From Thermoguttaceae bacterium (GTDB lineage: Bacteria > Planctomycetota > Planctomycetia > Pirellulales > Thermoguttaceae): DNA of 8,564 nucleotides. The first letter of the stretch is position 1. Each line of letters starts with the position of its first letter. The translations under genes and the position numbers were made by a program. Below the pieces are notes generated by a model. It was not told where the DNA came from, did no database searches, and saw only the letters and a list, made by a program, of their open reading frames with translations. Shown here piece after piece: positions 1 to 5,153 of this stretch. The stretch covers positions 1 through 8,564 of the forward strand of contig JANLFZ010000270.1 of the NCBI GenBank assembly GCA_024653385.1, read 5' to 3'.

Positions 1-24
1 CTTCCGTGCCCGTTTCCTTCTCGC

Positions 25-999
25 TCAATGGGTTAAGCGCCCGACCAGCCAGTCTTCATAGGCTGGGAGGTCCTTCCACGAGATCGCGCAGTCGACGGGC
101 TTCCCCTTGGGATCGATGGCCGTGAATCCCTTGTCGGTCACCACCAGAGGGATGCGTTCGATGTTGACGAGGTGGTGCGAGGTCGCCAGATACACGGCCA
201 CGGTGTCGAACAGGATCGAACTGGCGTCGGCTTCGTCCGGGGCGTTCTTGTCCTGGGCCTTGCGCCAGTACCGGTAGTTCTCCATCAACGCGCGCACGAG
301 CGGGTCATTACACCGCGCCACCTTGGCATACTTCGTGCCCGTCAGCCGAACCAGGCCGCAGGTGTCCAAGGGCGTGATGGTCATGGGCCAGGGGGCGGTA
401 AAGACCTTGCGGCAGGCCACCGGATCGGCGCGCACGTTCCATTCGGGGTCGGGCGTGGCCTTGCCGCCGTAACCCTTGCGCACGCTGCCGTGCATGCCGA
501 TGAAACGCGCCTTCTCGGCAATCCGGGGCTCGCGTTCCAATGCCGCCTTGATATTGGGCAGCGGGCCGATGCAGATCAGGGTGATGGGCTCGGCCGATTC
601 CATGATCGTGCGAATCAGGGCCCCCACGCCGTCCCGGTGGACCTTGCCCGGGTAGCGCGAAAGATCGTAGTCCTTCACCCACGGGGCTTGCCGGCCGCCG
701 TGGCTGTTTTGGCGGATTCCAATGCCCACGGCCACGTCGGTGCGTTTAGCCACTTCGAGCATCTTGGCAAGGATCTTCGCCCGGTACTCGGTATCCCCAT
801 AATCGGAAACCACCAGCTTCAGGTCCAGCTCCGGCGACTTGAGCAACAAGGTGAGGGCCCAGGTGTCGTCGATGTCGTCGCCGATGTCCGTATCGAGGAT
901 CACGGGCGTTGCGGACTTCCCCTCGGCTGCCATAACGGCCAGCGCCAGGAGGGGCAGGGCGACCAGGACGATCAACGTCATCGGGGCGACGCTTCTCAT
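25..999 (-). CDS. Exported nucleoside hydrolase (inosine-uridine preferring hydrolase family)
   Basis: 324 residues. Family knowledge: these enzymes cleave the N-glycosidic bond of ribonucleosides to give base plus ribose, using a calcium ion held by an aspartate cluster. Residues 1-25 form a signal peptide (Arg near the start, hydrophobic run LIVLVALPLLALAVMA, then Ala-Ala), so the enzyme should act outside the cytoplasm. The hallmark cluster DTDIGDDIDD is at 36-45, followed by IGPLPNI at 144-150 (usual form LGPLTN), EWNVRADPVA at 186-195, TPLD at 209-212 and a distal Asp265 in LFDTVAV. The His that usually precedes this last Asp is replaced by Phe264. Length is normal for the family. The start at 999 is preceded by GGAGAG five bases upstream. 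It lies on the same strand as the SWIM/SNF2 pair but 289 bases away, so it is probably a separate unit. Family assignment is secure; nucleoside preference cannot be read from the sequence. Confidence 0.9.
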   Translation of the reverse strand: MRSVAPMTLIVLVALPLLALAVMAAEGKSATPVILDTDIGDDIDDTWALTLLLKSPELDLKLVVSDYGDTEYRAKILAKMLEVAKRTDVAVGIGIRQNSHGGRQAPWVKDYDLSRYPGKVHRDGVGALIRTIMESAEPITLICIGPLPNIKAALEREPRIAEKARFIGMHGSVRKGYGGKATPDPEWNVRADPVACRKVFTAPWPMTITPLDTCGLVRLTGTKYAKVARCNDPLVRALMENYRYWRKAQDKNAPDEADASSILFDTVAVYLATSHHLVNIERIPLVVTDKGFTAIDPKGKPVDCAISWKDLPAYEDWLVGRLTH

Positions 1000-1148
1000 A
1001 ACGGCTCTCCGGAAGATAGGCAGGAAGCGAAAGCCGTAATGTACTCGCCGCGCAGCGAGGGACGCAAGCGGCCCCCTACGTTGCGGCTGCCCTGGCGGGT
1101 TGCAAAAGACCGCCGCCAGGGCGCCTTGTGCGCCCGGCGCAGTGCCAT
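996..1148 (-). CDS. Possible small ORF (50 aa) overlapping the nucleoside hydrolase start
   Basis: A 50-codon ORF beginning MALRRAHKAPWRR and ending at a TGA that overlaps the nucleoside hydrolase ATG as ATGA. An AGGAG lies seven bases before its ATG, a better site than many real genes have. The product would be very basic (arginine-rich), has no membrane segment and matches no family I recognise. Against it: the ATG and Shine-Dalgarno region fall inside a degenerate palindromic repeat (1136-1187), the body is dominated by hairpins, and arginine-rich ORFs arise by chance in GC-rich DNA. It could be a leader peptide that couples translation into the hydrolase, a relic, or chance. No function is assigned. 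Confidence 0.3.
   Translation of the reverse strand: MALRRAHKAPWRRSFATRQGSRNVGGRLRPSLRGEYITAFASCLSSGEPL
1038..1067 (-). promoter_or_regulatory. Weak candidate promoter for the nucleoside hydrolase
   Basis: On the minus strand a TTGCGT hexamer (1062-1067) is followed after 18 bases by TACATT (1038-1043), about 40 bases before the hydrolase start. Each matches the sigma70 consensus only partly. If used, transcription would begin near 1031, inside the small ORF, so the ORF would not be on that transcript. Confidence 0.2.
1089..1122. repeat. Perfect 10-bp stem-loop in the intergenic region
   Basis: GCCCTGGCGG (1089-1098) pairs exactly with CCGCCAGGGC (1113-1122) around a 14-base loop. It lies 167 bases beyond the SWIM gene stop and about 90 bases before the hydrolase start. 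No T-run follows on either strand, so it is not a standard intrinsic terminator. It could still act as a transcript-stabilising or attenuating hairpin, or be part of a dispersed repeat. Confidence 0.7.
1119..1135. repeat. Second hairpin, overlapping the 1089-1122 stem
   Basis: GGGCGC (1119-1124) pairs with GCGCCC (1130-1135) around the loop CTTGT. Its left arm shares bases 1119-1122 with the larger stem, so in RNA the two structures would be mutually exclusive. That is the arrangement of an attenuator, but nothing else here supports such a role. Confidence 0.5.
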
Positions 1149-1187
1149 GTTCGGGCTCCTTCGCTGCGAAAACTGGGGTAGTCCCAG
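1136..1187 (-). repeat. Degenerate copy of a palindromic dispersed element (intergenic)
   Basis: Read on the minus strand, this stretch aligns along its whole length with the element inside the SNF2 gene (3357-3408), with a single one-base indel. Shared blocks include GGGACT near the start, TTnTCGC, nGCGAAG and an identical GAACATGG. The end at 1173-1187 is a dyad (CTGGG, five bases, CCCAG). The match is too ordered for chance, so I call it a second, more decayed copy of one repeat family. It supplies the AGGAG and ATG of the possible small ORF at 996-1148. Confidence 0.6.
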
Positions 1188-1202
1188 CAAGTGGTCACGC
1201 AG

Positions 1203-1229
1203 GCCCTCGCTGGCGCGTCGGGTTGGTGT
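1203..1229 (-). repeat. Planctomycete-type intergenic repeat (PTRRASEG-coding motif)
   Basis: On the minus strand this begins ACACCAACCCGACGCGCCAG and continues to GCGAGGGC; one frame reads TPTRRASEG. From memory, strings of the form PTRxASEG recur in short hypothetical proteins of planctomycete genomes because a dispersed non-coding repeat is mis-called as coding. It supports the taxonomic guess and marks this stretch as repeat rather than gene. A further GGGGGCAGTCTCC-like fragment lies at 1251-1266. Otherwise I see nothing gene-like between the SWIM stop and position 1149. Confidence 0.5.
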
Positions 1230-1288
1230 ACGGGCGTTCGCTGCACGGGCTGGGGGCAGTCTCCGGGCGCGGCTACCCGACTTGGCGA

Positions 1289-2143
1289 TTACTTCGAGTG
1301 GCGCGCGTTGGTTCGGCGGGCCGGCTTTTTCTTGGTCTTCTTCGCGACCGGCTTGGCGGTTGTCTTGGTCGCCCGGCGGGGCCGAGGCGTCGCGGCAGCG
1401 GCGGTCCCGTTGGCGGATGATTCGTCGCCGGCGTCCAGGTCGATCCCGAACACTTCGCCGAGGTCGGCCTTCGCCAGGCGTTTCGATGTTCCGCGGGTCG
1501 TGGCAGCCGCGAGGGCTTCTTCCGCGTCGGCGGCGATCAGTTCCTCGTGGTTGACGCCGCGGAGCAGGAACAAGAGTTCGGGCCTGGTGTCCAGACGCGA
1601 GCCCACGCCGTACAGCACGGCCGCGACGTGTTTGCACATGTGGGCCCAGTCGGGGCAACTGCATTGGAACGACATCTCGCCGGGCAGTGGAAACAGCCCG
1701 TTCTGCCGGTCCGTGACGACTTCCATCACCCCCTCCGAGAGCCGGCCCGCCAGGAGGTCCAGGAGCGAACCGATCTGGCCCGCGCACCGCTGTTTGATGG
1801 CCTTCCACTTCTTGGCGGGCAGGGTCTTGATGGTCACTTCGACCTTGTAGAGTTCCGAGCCCGAGACGCGGGCCTCGATCTTGCCTTGCGAGACGGCCAG
1901 GTGGCAGACCGAGCCGTTGCGCACGTAGGTGCGACCGCGGGGCAGACGGTTCTCGAAGTCGCTGAAGGCTTCGAGGTGCTCGCACCAGGCCGCGCCCCAG
2001 AAGGTCGTGGCGATCTTGCGCCCCTCGATCTGGACCGGCTGTACGTCGACGCCCTTTTTCCGGAGCGCCTCCATCTTCTGCATTGCCTGCCGACGGCGCT
2101 GGGCGACGGGCACGTAGGGTCTCCATCCGTAGTACCAAGCCAT
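1289..2143 (-). CDS. SWIM zinc-finger protein
   Basis: 284 residues. The SWIM motif C-x-C-x6-C-x-H is intact: Cys161, Cys163, Cys170, His172 (CSCPDWAHMCKH). Family knowledge: SWIM modules are zinc-binding nucleic-acid or protein interaction domains, and in bacteria they often sit next to SNF2 ATPases, as here. The N-terminus MAWYYGWRPYVPVAQRR resembles the usual opening of the bacterial family, and FWGAAWCEHLE (48-58) and RTYVRNGSVCHL (71-82) are further family-like blocks. The C-terminal tail (about 253-284) is low-complexity and rich in Lys, Arg, Ala and Thr, and probably contacts nucleic acid. The start at 2143 follows AGGTGGAG; an in-frame ATG at 2215 would add 24 unfamiliar residues and overlap the SNF2 gene. 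It starts 37 bases after the SNF2 stop, so co-transcription is very likely. Biological role unknown. Confidence 0.88.
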   Translation of the reverse strand: MAWYYGWRPYVPVAQRRRQAMQKMEALRKKGVDVQPVQIEGRKIATTFWGAAWCEHLEAFSDFENRLPRGRTYVRNGSVCHLAVSQGKIEARVSGSELYKVEVTIKTLPAKKWKAIKQRCAGQIGSLLDLLAGRLSEGVMEVVTDRQNGLFPLPGEMSFQCSCPDWAHMCKHVAAVLYGVGSRLDTRPELLFLLRGVNHEELIAADAEEALAAATTRGTSKRLAKADLGEVFGIDLDAGDESSANGTAAAATPRPRRATKTTAKPVAKKTKKKPARRTNARHSK

Positions 2144-2150
2144 GAGAACG

Positions 2151-2158
2151 CTCCACCT
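2151..2158 (-). promoter_or_regulatory. Ribosome binding site that fixes the SWIM gene start
   Basis: AGGTGGAG on the minus strand ends seven bases before the ATG at 2143. It lies in the 37-base gap after the SNF2 stop codon. It supports 2143 over the upstream in-frame ATG at 2215. Confidence 0.65.
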
Positions 2159-2180
2159 GGGAACAGCAATCGAACTCCAG

Positions 2181-4952
2181 TCAGCCGGCGTCTTCGGACG
2201 CGGCGGCCGCCACATCGAGCGACACGAAGCGGATCAGCTCCGCGTCGGTCATTTCCGTAAGCATCTTCTCCGCGCCCCCTTCGAGAATCTCGGAAGCCAG
2301 TTGCGTCTTCTCTTCGATCATCGCGTCGATTCGCTCCTCGACCGTGCCCCGGCACACGAACTTGTGGACCAGGACATTTCGCCGCTGGCCGATGCGGAAG
2401 GCGCGGTCGGTGGCCTGGTTCTCGACGGCGGGGTTCCACCAGCGGTCGAAGTGGATCACATGCGACGCGGCCGTGAGGTTCAGGCCCGTGCCCCCGGCCT
2501 TCAGGGACAGGACGAAGAACGGCGGCCCGTCGTCGCGCTGGAACGCGTCGACCAGGGCTTTGCGGCGCCCCACGGCGGTGCTGCCGTGGAGCACCAATCC
2601 CGGGCGGCCGAAGATCCCCGCCAGAAAGCCGGCCAGCGGTTCGGTCATCTCGCGGAACTGAGTAAAGACCAGGGCCTTTTCCTGGCGCGAGGCGATTTCG
2701 TCGCAGATCTCGGCCAGGCGCGCGAACTTGCCGCTTTCGTGGGGCGCGAAGCGTCCGTCGCCCGCCAACTGGCTGGGGTGATTGCACAGTTGTTTCAAGC
2801 GCATCAAGTAGGCCAGCACCAGCCCGCGGCGCTTCATGCCGTCGGTGCCTTTGAGCGCGTCGGAGAGTTCCTCGACCAGCTTCGCGTACAGCGCGGCTTG
2901 CCGCTTGCTGAGGTTGCACCAGGCGCGGACCTCGGTCTTGTCGGGCAGATCGTCGATCACACGGCGATCGGTCTTCAGCCGGCGCAGGATGTACGGCTTC
3001 ACCAGGTTCCGCAGCGGGCCATAGCGGTTCTCTTCGCGGCTGCCGAGCCGTTTGACGAACTCCTTGAACTTCGTTTGGCTGCCCAAGAGCCCCGGATTGA
3101 GAAAATCGAACAGCGACCAGAGGTCGCCCAGCCGGTTCTCGACCGGCGTGCCGGTCAGGGCAATCCGCGCCTCGGCCTTGAGGCGCTTGGCCGCCTTGGT
3201 CTGGCGGGCCGTCGGGTTCTTGATGGCTTGCGCTTCGTCCAGGACGACAAGCCGCCACGACACATCGAAAAGCCACTCCTGGCGCAGGAGCATCCCGTAG
3301 GTGGTGAGCACCACGTCGACGTGCTCGAGCCGCGGCCGGGCGCCTTCGCGCCTGAAGGGGACACTCCCATGTTCGCGCGCTTCGCCGCGAGAATCGGGAC
3401 AGTCCCCGGGAACGGTTACGCTGCCGGAATCCTCCGAAGGATGAACGAAGCGCGCGCGCAGCGCGGGAGCGAATCGGGCGATTTCGGCCTTCCAGTTGGC
3501 CAGAAGCGACGCGGGCAGCACCAAGAGCGAGGGCTTGCCGGCCCCTTCGTGCTTCAGGGCCAACAACAAGCCGAGCACCTGAATGGTCTTGCCCAAGCCC
3601 ATGTCGTCGGCCAGGCACGCCCCCAGGCCCAAGCGGGTCAGGAACCGGAGCCAGTCGACGCCGAGCTGCTGATACGGGCGCAGGGTCGTTTGGAGACCGG
3701 GGACGGCCTGAGCCTTGCCGAGCGCCGCGGGATCGCGGAGTTTCGCCAGCACGTCGCCGAGCCATTGGCCCGCGCGCACGAAGGCCCATTCGCGGGGTCC
3801 TCCATGCCCTTCGTCGGCGTCGAGGTCGGCGGGGACGCCGGCCAACAGCCTCATGCCCTGGATGAACGAGACCCCGTCTTGGGCCTGTTGCTCGATGCGC
3901 TTCCAGTGATCGAGGGCCTCCTTGAGTTTCTGGCGGTCGACTTCGACCCATTGCCCGCGGAGCAGCACCAATCCGTCTTCGGCCGACATCAGCTCGCGCC
4001 ATTCGGCCTCGGTCAATTCCAGATCGCCCAGCGCCCGTTGCACGCGGAAATCGAGCAGGTGTTCGGCGCCCAGCGACGGTTGCTTGCGGTCGCCGATGGT
4101 GACGGTGATGCGGGGCCGGGGGCGTTTTTTCCACCAATCGGGCAAGCGCACCACGATGCCGCATTCTTCGAACAGCGGGGCTTCCTGAAGGAACCGGTAC
4201 GCCTCGCGGGGCGTCCAGGCCAGCGGCTGGTAGATATCGCCCGATTCGACCAGATCCTTCACCAGGGCGCTCTTCTGCGAGGCCGCGTGGATCGGCGAGA
4301 GAAGCCGCAGGAGGGCTTTCTTGTTCTTGACGCCCGCGAACTCGCGCAAGGCCCCGCTCAGGGGCTGATAGCGGATGCGGCCACCCGCCCCGACGCTCGC
4401 GGCGTACGTCGCCAGGAAGGCGAAGGGGTTCGCCTCGTCGCGGCGGTTTTCGGCCAGATGGAAGCACACCCGGCCCACCTGATGCCACAGCGGTGCCCGC
4501 TGCCGGAGGAACTCGGCCAGTTCGCCGAAGGCCGCCACCTCGCGCCGCACCCACTGATCGAGTTCACTCCAGAGGCGGGCGAGCGGTTCTTCGGCCAGGT
4601 ACTCGGCGCCCTGCATGGGCGGTGCGTTGACGACGATGGCCGCCAGCTCGGCGGCATCAGGCGGGGGGATCGGGCCAAGCGCGACGCCCGCGACCTCCGG
4701 GGTGTGGCAAAGCTCCGTCACGTACCGGCCGGCGAAGTCGCGCCAAAAAGCGACCGAGGGGGCCAGCGGGCCCGCGAACCGCTCGGTGGCCAACGCCCAG
4801 AGCCCTTCGGCCTGGCCGGCCGCGAAGGCCTTGACCACGCGATCGAGGCCGGGGTCGGCCGCGGAGGATGGTGGCAACGGCGAAGCGTCGGACGCCGCAT
4901 CCGATGCGACAATCGCCGTGATCCGCCCCTGGGGAGAAAACGCCAATTCCAT
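2181..4952 (-). CDS. SNF2-family DNA-dependent ATPase (DEAD/DEAH-box helicase fold)
   Basis: 923 residues. The C-terminal half is a complete SNF2 ATPase: Walker A DMGLGKT (450-456), PASLLANW (480-487), LTTYG (549-553), Walker B DEAQ (572-575), TGTPVENRLGDLWSLFDFL (600-618), LVFTQF (761-766), GGTGLNL (820-826) and motif VI QATDRAFRIGQ (846-856). Residues about 270-345 (PDWWKKRPRPRITVTIGDR onward) match the SNF2-associated region found in this bacterial subfamily. Such proteins use ATP to translocate on duplex DNA and remodel bound protein rather than unwind strands. The start at 4952 follows GGAAGG at six-base spacing, with a plausible promoter just upstream. First gene of an operon with the SWIM protein. 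Oddity: residues 515-532 are encoded by a palindromic repeat inserted in frame between motifs Ia and II; all catalytic motifs remain intact. Confidence 0.93.
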   Translation of the reverse strand: MELAFSPQGRITAIVASDAASDASPLPPSSAADPGLDRVVKAFAAGQAEGLWALATERFAGPLAPSVAFWRDFAGRYVTELCHTPEVAGVALGPIPPPDAAELAAIVVNAPPMQGAEYLAEEPLARLWSELDQWVRREVAAFGELAEFLRQRAPLWHQVGRVCFHLAENRRDEANPFAFLATYAASVGAGGRIRYQPLSGALREFAGVKNKKALLRLLSPIHAASQKSALVKDLVESGDIYQPLAWTPREAYRFLQEAPLFEECGIVVRLPDWWKKRPRPRITVTIGDRKQPSLGAEHLLDFRVQRALGDLELTEAEWRELMSAEDGLVLLRGQWVEVDRQKLKEALDHWKRIEQQAQDGVSFIQGMRLLAGVPADLDADEGHGGPREWAFVRAGQWLGDVLAKLRDPAALGKAQAVPGLQTTLRPYQQLGVDWLRFLTRLGLGACLADDMGLGKTIQVLGLLLALKHEGAGKPSLLVLPASLLANWKAEIARFAPALRARFVHPSEDSGSVTVPGDCPDSRGEAREHGSVPFRREGARPRLEHVDVVLTTYGMLLRQEWLFDVSWRLVVLDEAQAIKNPTARQTKAAKRLKAEARIALTGTPVENRLGDLWSLFDFLNPGLLGSQTKFKEFVKRLGSREENRYGPLRNLVKPYILRRLKTDRRVIDDLPDKTEVRAWCNLSKRQAALYAKLVEELSDALKGTDGMKRRGLVLAYLMRLKQLCNHPSQLAGDGRFAPHESGKFARLAEICDEIASRQEKALVFTQFREMTEPLAGFLAGIFGRPGLVLHGSTAVGRRKALVDAFQRDDGPPFFVLSLKAGGTGLNLTAASHVIHFDRWWNPAVENQATDRAFRIGQRRNVLVHKFVCRGTVEERIDAMIEEKTQLASEILEGGAEKMLTEMTDAELIRFVSLDVAAAASEDAG
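3357..3408 (-). repeat. Palindromic REP-like element inserted in frame in the SNF2 gene
   Basis: The outer arms are GGGGACACTCCC (3357-3368) and GGGACAGTCCCC (3396-3407); the inner arms are TTCGCG (3372-3377) and CGCGAGAA (3386-3393), around a short loop. Each outer arm is itself nearly palindromic. The stretch encodes roughly PGDCPDSRGEAREHGSVP (residues 515-532), low-complexity and unlike a helicase core. From memory, relatives have about 18 residues between the HPS motif (504-506 here) and the Asp before LTTYG, against 39 here; the excess is close to the element length. The insertion may extend to about 3450, where a small ATCCT/AGGAT dyad lies. A related copy is at 1136-1187. Confidence 0.7.
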
Positions 4953-4988
4953 CGTCCGCCTTCCGTGGTGCTACCGCGATCGCACCCC

Positions 4989-5017
4989 ATTAAATCCCAT
5001 TTCGCGCCATCCGGCAA
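4989..5017 (-). promoter_or_regulatory. Candidate promoter for the SNF2-SWIM operon
   Basis: On the minus strand TTGCCG (5012-5017) is followed after 17 bases by TTTAAT (4989-4994). Transcription would start near 4982, giving a leader of about 30 bases with GGAAGG six bases before the SNF2 ATG. The -10 falls in one of the few AT-rich patches of the intergenic region. The same -35 hexamer occurs in the divergent candidate promoter. Confidence 0.4.
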
Positions 5018-5051
5018 GCTCAAGGAATGGTTCCAGGTGGTAGATCGAGAC

Positions 5052-5081
5052 TTGCCGATCCCGCCTCCCCCGGCCCATAAT
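5052..5081 (+). promoter_or_regulatory. Candidate promoter for the secreted GH123-like gene
   Basis: TTGCCG (5052-5057) is followed after 18 bases by CATAAT (5076-5081), five of six bases matching the -10 consensus. Transcription would begin near 5088, leaving a leader of about 65 bases. The -10 is inside the palindrome at 5071-5087. The back-to-back layout with the SNF2 promoter leaves about 34 bases between the two -35 boxes. Confidence 0.4.
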
Positions 5082-5087
5082 GGGCCG
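5071..5087. promoter_or_regulatory. 17-bp perfect palindrome over the -10, candidate operator
   Basis: CGGCCCATAATGGGCCG: two eight-base arms around a single central A. It overlaps the rightward -10 hexamer. A dimeric repressor bound here would block the GH123-like gene directly and could also affect the divergent SNF2 promoter. No regulator gene is present in the window. It could instead fold as a hairpin at the 5' end of a transcript. Confidence 0.4.
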
Positions 5088-5114
5088 CGGTCCTCGGCAG
5101 CCTTAAGTTGCCGC

Positions 5115-5126
5115 GGCGGTACCGCC
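5115..5126. repeat. 12-bp palindrome in the 5' leader of the GH123-like gene
   Basis: GGCGGTACCGCC is a perfect palindrome 27 bases before the start codon. Nearby are two CCGCGG sites (5085-5090 and 5111-5116) and a CGGCA/TGCCG pair (5095-5099 with 5109-5113). In a GC-rich leader some of this is expected by chance. The Shine-Dalgarno GGGAG (5140-5144) lies downstream and stays free of these structures. Confidence 0.4.
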
Positions 5127-5153
5127 ACGATTCTTGCCTGGGAGCTTGCCGCC

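Noticed and set aside
1089..1122. The 10-bp hairpin as an intrinsic terminator of the SNF2-SWIM operon.
   Set aside because: No T-run follows the stem on the minus strand, and it lies 167 bases past the stop.
172..1554. A 460-codon plus-strand frame across the hydrolase, intergenic region and SWIM gene.
   Set aside because: Antisense to two well-supported genes and without family resemblance.
2144..2215. A longer SWIM protein starting at the in-frame ATG at 2215.
   Set aside because: The extra 24 residues do not resemble the family, the extension overlaps the SNF2 3' end, and the good ribosome binding site serves 2143.
1289..4952. The SNF2-SWIM pair as an anti-phage system.
   Set aside because: No nuclease, methyltransferase, protease or other effector lies beside it, and the neighbours look metabolic. 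The pair alone does not support the claim.
2142..5153. A stop-free plus-strand frame of about 1000 codons joined to the front of the secreted glycosidase.
   Set aside because: It is exactly antisense to the SNF2 gene, whose helicase motifs are unambiguous. The signal peptide and ribosome binding site place the real start at 5154. Long antisense frames are common in GC-rich DNA.
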